A DNA stretch of 64,000 nucleotides from Glycocaulis sp051859565 (lineage in GTDB: Bacteria > Pseudomonadota > Alphaproteobacteria > Caulobacterales > Maricaulaceae): assembly GCF_051859565.1 (NCBI RefSeq), contig NZ_JBHYFK010000005.1:186001-250000 (forward strand), read 5' to 3'. Below are positions 1 to 8,622 of the stretch, piece by piece. Below the pieces are notes generated by a model that did no database searches, was not told where the DNA came from, and saw only the letters and a program-made list of their open reading frames with translations. Each line of letters begins with the position of its first letter. Position 1 is the stretch's first letter. The translations under genes and the position numbers were made by a program.

Positions 1-833
1 ATGAAAGCCGTTACCGCTGCGCTGGCCGCAAGGGCCATAGACCGGATACGCAACAGATCCACCGGCACGAGCGGGGCAGGGTGGGCGCGGGCGCGCCAGA
101 CCAGCGCGGCCAGAAGGGTCAGCCCTGAAAGGGCCATGACCCAGCCTGCGGGGTGGCCGTGCAGTCCCTTGTCGATACCCAGGAAGAGCAACACGAAGGC
201 CGCCGCATTGAGCGCTGCGCCCGCCCAGTCGAACCGCGCCCGGCTGGCCGTCGCACCGGGCAGGGCCCAGACAGCGAGGGCCAGCGCGCCCAGACCGATC
301 GGCACGTTGAAGGCAAACAGCCAGCGCCAGTCCGCCACCGACAATATGCCGGCAGCCACGGCTGGCCCGGCAGCGGCAGATGCCGCGACTACCAGCGCGT
401 TTAGCCCGACGCCGCGCCCCAGCATGGAGACAGGGTAGGTGTGGCGCACCAGAGCGCCATTAATGCTCATGATGGCGGCTGCGCCGATGCCCTGAAAAAC
501 CCGGGCGGCGATCAGGAAGCTGGCATCAGGCGCCAGCGCGCATAAACCGGCGCCCGCAACGAAGATGGCCAGTCCTGCCCCGTATACGCGGCGGAATCCT
601 ATGCTTTCGCCCAGCGCGGCCATGGGAAGCAGGAGCGCGAGTATGGTCAGCTGGTAGGCATTGACCGCCCAGATCATGCGTGATGGCGGCGCGTCAAAAG
701 CGCTGACGAGGGCGGGCAATGCAATATTGGCGATGCTGGCATCCAGCACGCACATGGCTATCGCAACAGCGATGGCCAGCGCAGACAGCTGCCGGCGTGG
801 TGCCGGCAGTCCGTCAGCCGGCTCCCCGCCCAC
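1..833 (-). CDS. MFS drug/metabolite exporter, DHA2-like (3' end outside window)
   Basis: Reading leftwards from about 833, one open frame runs off the window edge and encodes repeated hydrophobic helices. The first helix carries the CVLDASIANIALP motif typical of 14-helix DHA2 (EmrB/QacA-type) transporters. A motif-A-like loop (ALGESIGFRRVYGAG) and a motif-C-like helix rich in Ala/Gly with GPAVAAGIL follow. These proteins are inner-membrane proton-driven antiporters that export drugs or metabolites. The start is uncertain: no ATG lies upstream in frame, so I chose the GTG at 833, 26 bases after the methyltransferase stop. The two genes are probably one operon, so the pump may export a methylated product or protect against the pathway substrate. 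The C-terminal part is missing. Confidence 0.85.
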   Translation of the reverse strand, partial: MGGEPADGLPAPRRQLSALAIAVAIAMCVLDASIANIALPALVSAFDAPPSRMIWAVNAYQLTILALLLPMAALGESIGFRRVYGAGLAIFVAGAGLCALAPDASFLIAARVFQGIGAAAIMSINGALVRHTYPVSMLGRGVGLNALVVAASAAAGPAVAAGILSVADWRWLFAFNVPIGLGALALAVWALPGATASRARFDWAGAALNAAAFVLLFLGIDKGLHGHPAGWVMALSGLTLLAALVWRARAHPAPLVPVDLLRIRSMALAASAAVTAF

Positions 834-859
834 GCCGGGGGCGGGGTCTGGCGGCGGTG

Positions 860-2017
860 TCAGGACGTAAGGGCGGTGCCGCGTTGCCCGCTGGCATCCG
901 GCTTTTCGCCCAGAACGAGATACCAGGAGCGAGGCCCGTCGCGCATTTTTACCGTGGTCTCGACCACCTCGTCATCGGCAAAGCCATTTTCGCGCATGAC
1001 GGCGGGGACGTCTGCGTTCAGGAAGTCATCCCAGAACGGCTCGTTATTGTTTTTGGTCTGCCAGGCGAACATGAACTTCTCGAACTCGGAGAAGTCGGCG
1101 CCCTTCACCGGCACGTCCTGGTGAACAACCACCCCGCCCGGCTTGAGAACGCGGCGGGCCTCGGCGAAAATCTTGCCGAGCATGGGGCGCGAGACCTCGT
1201 GCATCATGTTGTGGGAGATGACGAGATCGAAGCTCTCGTCCTCGAAATCCAAGCGCGCTGCGTCCATCTGGTGGAAATGCACTTTCAGGCCCATGGCCTC
1301 GGCGCGCAGATGGGCGTAGCGCAGCATGGCTGGCGCCACGTCGACGGCGTGAACCTCCGCGTCCGGGAAGCGCGCCGCATAACCAACAGACGCACCTCCC
1401 GCCGAGCAGGCAAGGTCGAGAATGCGCAAGGGCCGCATCGTGCCATAGCGTTCTTCGAGAAAATCGATCACGGCCGCTGACTTGCTGTCTTTCGCGCCGA
1501 TGCCGGTGCCGGCAGAAAACGCGTTGCCGCCGCTCTCATACAGCGCGCCGGCGATGATGTCGTTGCCGCCCGCATCGCGCATATAGCCGCCCGGCTGGCC
1601 ATGAATATGGGCCGCAAAGGCATCATCGGGCGCGTCAAAGTCACGGGCCAGCGACAGCGTGCCGCCAGCCGGGGCATTGCTGAAGCGCGAGGCGGCTTCC
1701 TGCATGCGCGGCAGGTCGCGCTGGATGGTTTCCTCGACACTGTTCCACATCAGCTCCTGCGCGCTGCAGCTGAGCGCGCTCCACAGCTGGTAGTAAGGAT
1801 CAACAGCCATCGCCTCGCCGATCTCTGCCTGGCTATGCGGCTCTTGGCCGGTCGCTGCTTCGTGCCGCTTGGCTGCACGGGCGCGGAACACTTTTTCATT
1901 GCCCGGCTGAAGCTGCGTCAGGCGGCGCTTGAGCTGCACGACATACTGGGTGCGGGCTGCCTCGTCATGGTTGGGGCGGGCCAGAATGTCATGGGTGGCA
2001 GTGCGGTCGATGATCAT
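860..2017 (-). CDS. Class I SAM-dependent methyltransferase
   Basis: The 385-residue protein has a C-terminal Rossmann methyltransferase domain from about residue 195. Motif I reads ILDLACSAGGASVGYA, followed by an acidic residue ending beta 2 (VHAVDVAP). A post-motif region (FDLVISHNMMHEV) and a RRVLKPGG segment are typical of small-molecule methyltransferases of the Methyltransf_11/25 type. The first 190 residues contain no domain I recognise. The start ATG at 2017 is preceded by GAGA. It is transcribed divergently from the racemase-like gene at 2127 and lies directly upstream of the exporter gene. The substrate cannot be read from the sequence. Confidence 0.85.
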   Translation of the reverse strand: MIIDRTATHDILARPNHDEAARTQYVVQLKRRLTQLQPGNEKVFRARAAKRHEAATGQEPHSQAEIGEAMAVDPYYQLWSALSCSAQELMWNSVEETIQRDLPRMQEAASRFSNAPAGGTLSLARDFDAPDDAFAAHIHGQPGGYMRDAGGNDIIAGALYESGGNAFSAGTGIGAKDSKSAAVIDFLEERYGTMRPLRILDLACSAGGASVGYAARFPDAEVHAVDVAPAMLRYAHLRAEAMGLKVHFHQMDAARLDFEDESFDLVISHNMMHEVSRPMLGKIFAEARRVLKPGGVVVHQDVPVKGADFSEFEKFMFAWQTKNNNEPFWDDFLNADVPAVMRENGFADDEVVETTVKMRDGPRSWYLVLGEKPDASGQRGTALTS

Positions 2018-2060
2018 CGGGCGGTCTCGCTTTGCTAGCTGGCACTCGATATGGACAACT

Positions 2061-2080
2061 TGTATTTAAATAAATACATC
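2061..2080. promoter_or_regulatory. AT-rich palindrome between divergent genes (candidate operator)
   Basis: A perfect inverted repeat, TGTATTTA-AA-TAAATACA (2061-2078), sits between the methyltransferase start (2017) and the racemase-like start (2127). The 19 bases from 2062 closely match the site at 4626-4644 (identical first six and last seven bases). It could be the operator of the GntR regulator at 6914-7750; that link is an inference. Confidence 0.55.
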
Positions 2081-2126
2081 TTAGAAGATCAAGGTGCCAG
2101 ATGTTTTCCGCTGACGGATCGAGTTT

Positions 2127-2939
2127 GTGACAGACAGAGCCGCCCATCCAGCCCTTTCGCAGCCCAGACCCGACCTTGGCAGGTCAGGGGTCATCGCGCT
2201 GATGACTCCGGCTGAAAACCCGACTGCCGAACCGGAACTCTCGGTTCTGCTGGGGCCGGACATCAATCTGCTTTCAACGCGCATGCACATTGCTGAGCCT
2301 GACATGCACGTCCGGCTGGAGCGCTATGCCGGTGAGATGGCCCGATGGATGGCGCCCTTTGGCAATGCCCCGCTGGATGCGGCGATTTTTGCCTGCACAG
2401 GCTCCAGCTATCTTGTTCCTCCAGCGAACGCGCCGGGACGTTTTCTCGATCATACGGGCAAACATATGCCGCTTATCTCCGCCGCCAATGCGGTGAGCGA
2501 TGCGGTGACGGCGCTGGGCGCACGCAGGCTGGTTCTCGTCAGCCCTTATCCGGACAGTCTTACCGCTGCGGCGGTGAAATGGTGGACGGCACAAGGTATG
2601 GACGTACGCAAGGTTTTGTCAGTGCCGCCTGCGGCATCTGGCCATCCCATCTATTCGCGCGATGCGCGTGCAATCTTACGCACCTTGCAACTGGCCGCGC
2701 GGATGGAGGGCGATGTCGTGCTGGCGCTGGGAACAGGCGCGCCGAGCCTGCCCGCTCTGGCGGTTGCGTCGCTGGACGCAGATATCCCGATGCTGTCATC
2801 CAATCTGTGTACAGCCTGGGCAGCCAATGCCGCGCTGGGACAGCCTTCCTCACCGCTGGACTGGCTGGCCGGAGAAGCGCCTTGGCGCCAGCGGCTGCTG
2901 GATCGTTTTCCGGCCCTTATGGCCTCTCTCCAGAATTAG
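2127..2939 (+). CDS. Asp/Glu racemase superfamily enzyme, maleate isomerase/arylmalonate decarboxylase-like
   Basis: The protein has 270 residues from a GTG start. Two active-site cysteines expected for this fold are visible: C90 in IFACTGSSYL and C228 in LSSNLCTAWA. The N-terminal segment GVIALMTPAENPTAEPEL matches the first strand and P-loop-like turn of maleate isomerases, arylmalonate decarboxylases and hydantoin racemases. Such enzymes act in the cytosol without cofactor, using the two cysteines to racemise, isomerise cis-trans or decarboxylate a carboxylate. The later ATG at 2202 would delete the first strand, so I kept the GTG. It leads a short unit with the gene at 2979. Cis-trans isomerase of a maleate-like intermediate fits the neighbours best, but this is an inference. 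Confidence 0.8.
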   Translation: MTDRAAHPALSQPRPDLGRSGVIALMTPAENPTAEPELSVLLGPDINLLSTRMHIAEPDMHVRLERYAGEMARWMAPFGNAPLDAAIFACTGSSYLVPPANAPGRFLDHTGKHMPLISAANAVSDAVTALGARRLVLVSPYPDSLTAAAVKWWTAQGMDVRKVLSVPPAASGHPIYSRDARAILRTLQLAARMEGDVVLALGTGAPSLPALAVASLDADIPMLSSNLCTAWAANAALGQPSSPLDWLAGEAPWRQRLLDRFPALMASLQN

Positions 2940-2978
2940 ACCCCGCTTACCCGTCTCTCTCGAAAACAGGAATATCCC

Positions 2979-3266
2979 ATGTCGTCGACCCCTAAAGCTC
3001 CCCGCCCGGTATTCTTTGAAGATGCGGCCAATGATCGCCTGACGGCGATCATCACGGCGCTGGCTGCAGAGGTCGCGGTGCTGTCTGAGCGGGTTCACAG
3101 CCTTGAGGCGGTGCTGGCTGGCAAGTCCGTTATCGAGCCGGGCACGATAGATGCCTATCAGCCAACGCCTGAGCAACTGGCGGCCCGGCGCGAGCGCCAT
3201 GAGGCGTTCAACCAGAGAGTTTTCTATGTGCTTCAGGAAGAGCTGGATGCGCTGCCGCCCGAATAG
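2979..3266 (+). CDS. Small hypothetical protein with a predicted coiled coil
   Basis: The 95-residue protein belongs to no family I recognise. Residues 15-50 form a heptad-like Leu/Val/Ala helix (LTAIITALAAEVAVLSERV) suggesting a short coiled coil. The C-terminal part is charged and rich in Glu and Arg. There is no signal peptide or membrane segment. The ATG is preceded by AGGA at good spacing and starts 39 bases after the racemase-like gene, so the two are probably co-transcribed. A small cytosolic accessory protein is possible. Confidence 0.65.
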   Translation: MSSTPKAPRPVFFEDAANDRLTAIITALAAEVAVLSERVHSLEAVLAGKSVIEPGTIDAYQPTPEQLAARRERHEAFNQRVFYVLQEELDALPPE

Positions 3267-3273
3267 TGCGGCG

Positions 3274-4473
3274 TCACGCTGTCGCTTCGGCCCGGCGCAA
3301 ACCCTCGATCATTGATGAACGCATGATATAGGCCTTGGCCTTTACCGGGTCTGATGTGACGGCTTTCAGCCCGTCGAGTATCACGCGCCGCTTTTCGGGG
3401 TCGCGCTCCTGCATGCGGCGCCGGTTGCGGTCTGCCTGCTGGAGGATTTCCTCTTCGGCCACCGGGCGGCGTTGCCGGGTATAGAGATCAAGCAGATCTT
3501 CCGATTCTCCGGCCAGGACGCGTTTCAGCTTGGTGGTCAGGTTGAACACATCATGTATTCCGCCATTCATGCCCATGCCCCCGCTCGGGCTGTTTACATG
3601 GGCCGCATCGCCTGCCAGCACGACACGGCCGCGGCGGTAGTCGGACACGATACGCATATGCACCCGGTAGGGGCGTATCTCGAAGACATTATAGGGTTCA
3701 TTGCGCGGCACGATGGCATTGAGTTTGCGCTGGATGCTTTCGGGCGTGAGCGCCTCCTCGATGGATTCGCCCTCTGACGGGTACAGCGAGCACCGCCAGA
3801 ATTCCTTCAGCCGCAAAAGCGAGAATGTACCGCCATTGCGCCAGACATAGTTCACGTTGGAGAGGCCCGGCAGGTGCTCTTCAAACGGAAAGTCGGTGAT
3901 CGCCAGAATGGTGGTTTCCGGATAGGTGAGCCCTTCCAGTGTGAGGCCAACCTGTTCACGTACCGTGCTGCGCGAGCCGTCTGCACCGATAAGGTAACGG
4001 CCTCTGATCGAGAGCTCTTCGCCATCCTTGATGGCGCGCACCTGCACGGCGTCGTCGCTCTGCGTGACCGCTTCTACGCGCGCGCCCATCATGATCTCGG
4101 CAAAAGGTGCGCTGGCGAGCGCATCTGCCAGGATATGGCACAGGCGGAATTGTTCGCATTGCAGCCGGAAAGGGTGGCGGGTTTCACCTTCTAGGAGCGA
4201 AAGATCGAAGACCGCGCGGTCATGCGTCTCGTGCTGGCGGATCTGCCAGGAGCCGCAGACCAGGCCCTGATCGATCAGCGGCTTGGCGATTCCATACTCG
4301 TCCAGCATGTCCAGCGTCGGAGGGTGGAATGTCGAGGCGCGCAAGTCCTCTGGTAATGTGGGTTCAGCTTCCAGAACGACGCACGATATACCAAATGCGT
4401 TCAGGCGCAGCGCCGCCGCCAGACCGACCGGACCTGCACCGACGATAATGACCTGCGTATCAAGCTTTTGCAT
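3274..4473 (-). CDS. FAD-dependent aromatic-type monooxygenase
   Basis: The 399-residue protein has the three marks of class A flavin hydroxylases. An N-terminal dinucleotide fold carries VGAGPVGLAAALRL, a DG motif reads YLIGADGSRSTVR, and a GD motif (VVLAGDAAHVNSPSGGMGMN) binds the FAD pyrophosphate and ribityl chain. Relatives hydroxylate phenols, hydroxypyridines or polyketides using NAD(P)H and O2. An open frame extends upstream to 4548, but the ATG at 4473 is preceded by GAGGAC and directly precedes the first beta strand, so I used it. It is divergent from the aldehyde dehydrogenase, with an AT-rich site between them. A ring-hydroxylating role in the local pathway is an inference. Confidence 0.88.
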   Translation of the reverse strand: MQKLDTQVIIVGAGPVGLAAALRLNAFGISCVVLEAEPTLPEDLRASTFHPPTLDMLDEYGIAKPLIDQGLVCGSWQIRQHETHDRAVFDLSLLEGETRHPFRLQCEQFRLCHILADALASAPFAEIMMGARVEAVTQSDDAVQVRAIKDGEELSIRGRYLIGADGSRSTVREQVGLTLEGLTYPETTILAITDFPFEEHLPGLSNVNYVWRNGGTFSLLRLKEFWRCSLYPSEGESIEEALTPESIQRKLNAIVPRNEPYNVFEIRPYRVHMRIVSDYRRGRVVLAGDAAHVNSPSGGMGMNGGIHDVFNLTTKLKRVLAGESEDLLDLYTRQRRPVAEEEILQQADRNRRRMQERDPEKRRVILDGLKAVTSDPVKAKAYIMRSSMIEGLRRAEATA

Positions 4474-4625
4474 GAAGTCCTCTACCCCACTTGTCTGTTT
4501 CTTGATACGTTTGTGCGAGCAGTTCGGCAACCCCCACGGACTGACCAAAGCGCTGAATGAGAGATAGAATGAAAGGTGGAGGGGCGATGCAGCAGGTCCG
4601 TTGACTTGTCGGAGCGCCTCATGTC

Positions 4626-4644
4626 GTATTTTTAGTCATACATC
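4626..4644. promoter_or_regulatory. AT-rich site matching the 2061 palindrome (candidate operator)
   Basis: The 19-base stretch begins GTATTT and ends ATACATC, exactly as the stretch at 2062-2080 does, with the same total length. It lies between the divergent monooxygenase (start 4473) and aldehyde dehydrogenase (start 4698). This near-repeat, 2.5 kb away in the same kind of position, suggests a shared regulator. Confidence 0.5.
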
Positions 4645-4697
4645 TGCAGGTCCCGCCGGGACCAGCGCTGAACCCGTTTTCGACGAGGATCCTGCCC

Positions 4698-6212
4698 ATG
4701 GCTCAATCCGCCTCTGGTGCCAATGACAAGCCTGCCGCCGCCACCCCGACGCTGGTGACGGCCTTCATAGATGGCGGCTTTGTGCCCGGCGGCAATGGCC
4801 ATGTGATCCCCGTTTTTTATCCCGGCACCGGGCAGATCGTCTCCCAGCTGCACGAAAGCGACGAGCGCGAAGTGGATCAGGCTGTCCGCTCCGCCCGTGC
4901 CGCGTTCGATTCCGGTCCGTGGCCGCGCCTGGCCATCGAGGAGCGTCAGGCGGTGCTGCAAGCCATCCACGATGCGATCCTGGCTCATGACGAGGAGCTC
5001 GCCTATCTGGAGTGCCTGAACACCGGCATCGTCATGCGCGAGGTGCGTCAGCGCCACATCCGCCGCGCGGCCTACAATTTCAAATTCTTCTCCGAAGTGA
5101 TCAGCCAGCAGCCGGGAGAGGTCTGGACGCAGAACCGCGACTACCTGACCTTCGTCACACGCGAACCGGCCGGCGTCGCGGCGCTGATCGCGCCTTGGAA
5201 CGCACCGCTGGCGCTGGCATCCATGAAGATCGCGGCGGCCATCGCTTTCGGCAATACATGCGTGCTCAAGCCGTCAGAACAGACGCCGCTATCGCTGGCC
5301 CGGCTTGTGGAGATCATTCATCAGGCCGGTGTACCCGCCGGTGTGGTCAATCTGGTCAATGGACGCGGGGGCGTGACGGGCGTGGCGCTGGTGGATCATC
5401 CCGGTATCGACCGGGTTGCATTCACCGGCGGCACGGCCACCGGGCGCACCATCATGCAGGCCGCCGGCAAGCGCCTGAAGCCGGCTTCGGTGGAGCTGGG
5501 CGGCAAGTCGGCCAATATCATCTTCGCCGATGCCGATCTGGAGCGCGCGCTCGATGGCGCGCTGCTGGGCATTTTCTCCAACAATGGACAGCAATGCCTC
5601 GCAGGCTCGCGCATCCTCGTGGAAGAGCCGATTTTCGATGATTTCGTCGAGGCGTTTGTAGCGCGTGCGCGCAAGCTGAAAATCGGCGATCCGATGGCCG
5701 ATGATACCGAGCTTGGCCCGATCGCCTCGGCGCGCCACCGCGAGCACATATTGTCCTATGTCGACATCGCGCAAAGCCAGGGTGCAAAGCTGCTCACCGG
5801 CGGCAAGGCCATTGAGGGCGATGGCTACTTCATGGAGCCGACCGCCGTGCTGGCCGCCGACAATGCCAGCCGTGTCTGTCAGGAGGAAATCTTCGGCCCG
5901 TTCGCGGCCTTCCTGAAGTTTTCCGGACGTGAGCAGGCGGCTGCGCTGGCAAACGAATCCCAGTTCGGTCTTGTCGGTTATGCCTGGACGCAGAATCTCG
6001 ATACGGCGCTGTGGATCAGCCGCAATGTGCGCACCGGCCTGATGTGGGTGAATACGCCGCTGATGCGCGAGCTGCGCGCGCCGTTCGGCGGCATCAAGGA
6101 TTCCGGTATTGGCCGGGATGGCGCGGCAGCCTCGCGCGATTTCTTCACTGACGAGAAGACGGTGACGATCCCTGTTGGTGATGTGCCGCTGCGCAAGCTG
6201 GGAATGGGCTGA
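4698..6212 (+). CDS. NAD(P)-dependent aldehyde dehydrogenase
   Basis: The 504-residue length is usual for the ALDH superfamily. The nucleophile is C300 in NNGQQCLAGSR and the general base is E266 in VELGGKSANI. The oxyanion Asn lies in IAPWNAPLAL and the cofactor-contacting Lys in VLKPSEQTP. The enzyme oxidises an aldehyde to the acid in the cytosol. The sequence resembles the HpaE/betaine/semialdehyde group, but the substrate cannot be assigned from it. The gene stands alone on the plus strand and ends one base before the convergent SDR. Its position suggests oxidation of a semialdehyde or aldehyde intermediate of the local pathway. Confidence 0.92.
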   Translation: MAQSASGANDKPAAATPTLVTAFIDGGFVPGGNGHVIPVFYPGTGQIVSQLHESDEREVDQAVRSARAAFDSGPWPRLAIEERQAVLQAIHDAILAHDEELAYLECLNTGIVMREVRQRHIRRAAYNFKFFSEVISQQPGEVWTQNRDYLTFVTREPAGVAALIAPWNAPLALASMKIAAAIAFGNTCVLKPSEQTPLSLARLVEIIHQAGVPAGVVNLVNGRGGVTGVALVDHPGIDRVAFTGGTATGRTIMQAAGKRLKPASVELGGKSANIIFADADLERALDGALLGIFSNNGQQCLAGSRILVEEPIFDDFVEAFVARARKLKIGDPMADDTELGPIASARHREHILSYVDIAQSQGAKLLTGGKAIEGDGYFMEPTAVLAADNASRVCQEEIFGPFAAFLKFSGREQAAALANESQFGLVGYAWTQNLDTALWISRNVRTGLMWVNTPLMRELRAPFGGIKDSGIGRDGAAASRDFFTDEKTVTIPVGDVPLRKLGMG

Positions 6213-6213
6213 G

Positions 6214-6909
6214 CTACCAGTCCAGATCCTCGCCCGTATAGCGGAAGAAACGGCCCGAATCGGCGATGGTCATCGCTGTCATCGCCTCGAACAGGCCTTG
6301 CGCGCTCTCGGCGGTAGAGACTTTCTGGCCGCCCACGCCGCGTGTGAAATCCGTGTCGACATAGCCGGGACTGAGCAGTGCGATTGTCACGCCCCGTTCT
6401 TTGAGATCATGCGCCAGCGAGCGCATCGCCATGTTCAGCGCGGCCTTGCTGGTACGGTAGAAATAATTGCCGCTGCTGGTCCGGGATATCGATCCGAGGC
6501 TGCTGGAAATGGCCACGATCTTTTTCTGATCGCTCGCCAGAACGTTCTCCAGCAATGCCTCCGTGACCCGCACCGGCGCCAGCAAATTCACGTCCAGAAC
6601 CGCGCGCCAGGCGTCGTAGTCGAGCGAACCCAGCTGCGTGTCGCGATGGGTTATACCTGCATTATTCACCAGAATATCGATGGGCAGGCCGTCGAGTGAT
6701 CCCGTCAGCGCGTCCAGTGAAGCGGCGTCGCTGACATCCAGCGTTTCGATACGAATCTGCCCGGCATACTGGCGTGAAAGCTCGCCGAGGGACGAGTTGG
6801 CTGCGCCTTCCCGGCAGGTCGCTACGACATCCCAACCCTGCTCAGCGAACACACCGGCCAGCGCCAGGCCGACACCCCGGCTGGCGCCGGTGATCAGTAC
6901 ACGTGGCAT
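6214..6909 (-). CDS. Short-chain dehydrogenase/reductase (SDR)
   Basis: The 231-residue classical SDR has the cofactor motif LITGASRGVGLALAG near the N terminus, the NNAG motif (VNNAGITHRD) and the catalytic Ser followed by YRTSK. A Cys/Arg after the second strand (ATCREG) suggests NADP(H) over NAD(H), which is only indicative. It resembles C-factor-type SDRs that reduce or oxidise small carbonyl compounds. It starts four bases after the GntR regulator stop, so the two genes form one transcript. The physiological substrate is unknown. Confidence 0.88.
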   Translation of the reverse strand: MPRVLITGASRGVGLALAGVFAEQGWDVVATCREGAANSSLGELSRQYAGQIRIETLDVSDAASLDALTGSLDGLPIDILVNNAGITHRDTQLGSLDYDAWRAVLDVNLLAPVRVTEALLENVLASDQKKIVAISSSLGSISRTSSGNYFYRTSKAALNMAMRSLAHDLKERGVTIALLSPGYVDTDFTRGVGGQKVSTAESAQGLFEAMTAMTIADSGRFFRYTGEDLDW

Positions 6910-6913
6910 GGGT

Positions 6914-7750
6914 CTATCCGATATGGCGCCATTGCGGCCGGCTTGAGCTGTTATCGCGCGTCAGCAGCATGTGGTACTCGTACTGGTCAGGGTTATAGAG
7001 GCCCTGCTGGTGCTCGAAGGGCTGTCCGGCCTCGTCGAACACGGTACGGCGCAGGCGGATCAGAGGGGCGCCGACCCCGACCGAGAGACGGTTTGCCGCG
7101 CGGTCATCGGCGGCCACGGCGCTGATCGTCTGCTCGGCGCGCATCGCCTTGATGCCGGTTGCTTCCAGAATGCGCATGACCGGCCGGTCATCGAGCTCCT
7201 TTTCCGAAATCCGCGACGCGAACGCGGCTGGCAGAAACAGGGTCGTCAGCGACAAGGGCTTGGACTTGTAATAGCGCAGGCGCTCAATGCGCAGCGCAGG
7301 GGAACCGGGTTTCAGGTTCAGCGCAGCGGCGGCCACCGATGGAACCGGCGCTGCGGCGTCAAACGCGATCAGCTTGGCGGTGGTGTCCAGCCCCAGCGTA
7401 ATCAGGTTTTCCACCAGTCCGGCCAGGCGTTCATTGCCGCCTTCTCCGCCGGGCGGGCACGCGAATGTGCCGACGCCGTGGCGGCGCACGATCAGCGACT
7501 CGCGTTCCAGCATCTCCAGCGCGCGCCGCACGGTGACGCGGGACACATCATAGGTCTTGCTCAGCGTCATTTCCGGCGGCAAAGGCTGGTCGCGGTCGAA
7601 CATGCCGTCCTGAATCTGCTGGCGCAGTATCGTGTAGAGCTGGTGGTAGACGGGCAGGCTGGTGGTCTGCGACGAACCAAGACGGCGGCGGCCAACCTCT
7701 GACGCGGCGTCGGCCTGTTGGGATTTTGGCAAGTCGTCATCCTCCGGCAT
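6914..7750 (-). CDS. GntR family transcriptional regulator with UTRA ligand domain
   Basis: Residues about 30-95 form the GntR winged helix (YHQLYTILRQQIQDGMF, followed by SRVTVRRALEMLERE). Residues about 110-265 form a UTRA-type ligand-binding domain with the usual RIERLRY strand and a C-terminal RTVFDEAGQPFE strand, as in HutC/FarR regulators. These dimers bind AT-rich palindromes and release DNA on binding a pathway intermediate. The ATG at 7750 lacks a ribosome site; a TTG at 7732 follows GGAGG at good spacing and may be the true start. It is the only regulator in the island and probably controls it through the AT-rich sites in the four divergent spacers. Confidence 0.9.
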   Translation of the reverse strand: MPEDDDLPKSQQADAASEVGRRRLGSSQTTSLPVYHQLYTILRQQIQDGMFDRDQPLPPEMTLSKTYDVSRVTVRRALEMLERESLIVRRHGVGTFACPPGGEGGNERLAGLVENLITLGLDTTAKLIAFDAAAPVPSVAAAALNLKPGSPALRIERLRYYKSKPLSLTTLFLPAAFASRISEKELDDRPVMRILEATGIKAMRAEQTISAVAADDRAANRLSVGVGAPLIRLRRTVFDEAGQPFEHQQGLYNPDQYEYHMLLTRDNSSSRPQWRHIG

Positions 7751-7874
7751 CAGGGCAGGCGGCCACCAGGGGCGTCACCCTTTTTCTTTGATACTGTCCC
7801 GCGTTGGGTCCTATCAGCAAGCCGTTCGTGCAAGCTGGTGGCGGGCGGCCGGGCCGCAGCGCTGGCAGCTTGCT

Positions 7875-7900
7875 TAAATGGCCTACTTTTATAACATTTA
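7875..7900. promoter_or_regulatory. Inverted repeat upstream of GntR gene and amidohydrolase (candidate operator)
   Basis: TAAATG (7875-7880) and CATTTA (7895-7900) are exact reverse complements 14 bases apart, in the spacer between the divergent regulator and the isochorismatase-fold gene. The right half (TTATAACATTTA) resembles TTATATCATTTA at 13190-13201, in another divergent spacer of the island. An autoregulatory GntR site is plausible. Confidence 0.45.
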
Positions 7901-7929
7901 GACCAGCCTGATTTGAGAGGATGTGACAC

Positions 7930-8622
7930 ATGGCCGATCTCGTATTCCAGCCCACCATGGTCCGCGAGGACAAGACGGCGCGAGAGCTTTTCGAAGCGGT
8001 GAAGGCCAATCCGGCGCGGGCGCGCTTTGGCTTTGGTGAGAAGCTGGCGGTGGTCAATGTTGACTTCCAGCAGGCCTATACCCGGCCCGACCTGTTTCCA
8101 AAGACGGCCTATGTCACGCACCCCGACCAGATTGGTTTTGTGAACCGGATCAGCGCCCTCGCGAGGCAGAAGGACATGCCGGTCATCTGGAGCCATGTGG
8201 CCTACAAGCCAGATTCGGGCGATGCCGGTGTCTGGGGGACGCGCACTGATACGCCCGACAGCCTGCAGAACATCCGCTATGAGAGTGAGCGCCATAAATT
8301 CGATCCGCGCTGCGAGATAGACGAGGCGCGCGATCTCGTCTTCACCAAGCGCATGCCGTCTGCCTTCTTCGAGACCCCGCTGGCGAGCTATCTGGTCTGG
8401 CACAAGGTCGACACGGTGCTGGTAACGGGCGGCTCCACATCAGGCTGTGTGCGGGCGACAGCTGTGGACAGCCTCAGCCATGGCTACCGCACCATCGTTG
8501 CCGAAGAATGTGTGGCCGACAAGCATGAGAGCTATCACTACGCCAACCTCACCGACCTCCAGCTGAAATATGCCGATGTCGTGTCCGCGCAGGAAGTGAT
8601 GGACTGGCTGGCAGCGCGCTAG
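7930..8622 (+). CDS. Isochorismatase-fold cysteine amidohydrolase (N-carbamoylsarcosine amidase/maleamate amidase-like)
   Basis: The 230-residue protein has the family triad at D45 (VVNVDFQQAY), K140 (FTKRMPSAF) and C173 (GGSTSGCVRAT). The spacing is close to that known for N-carbamoylsarcosine amidohydrolase. An N-terminal extension of about 35 residues precedes the first strand, as in that subgroup. Such enzymes hydrolyse an amide or carbamoyl group and release ammonia; NicF-type maleamate amidases share the fold. The ATG follows GAGAGG. It is divergent from the GntR regulator and overlaps the convergent deacetylase-like gene by four bases. Removal of nitrogen from an amide intermediate fits the island. 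Confidence 0.85.
   Translation: MADLVFQPTMVREDKTARELFEAVKANPARARFGFGEKLAVVNVDFQQAYTRPDLFPKTAYVTHPDQIGFVNRISALARQKDMPVIWSHVAYKPDSGDAGVWGTRTDTPDSLQNIRYESERHKFDPRCEIDEARDLVFTKRMPSAFFETPLASYLVWHKVDTVLVTGGSTSGCVRATAVDSLSHGYRTIVAEECVADKHESYHYANLTDLQLKYADVVSAQEVMDWLAAR

Noticed and set aside
8619..8622. Four-base convergent overlap of amidohydrolase and deacetylase-like genes as a sign of frameshift
   Set aside because: Both genes have complete family lengths; convergent overlaps of this size are ordinary.
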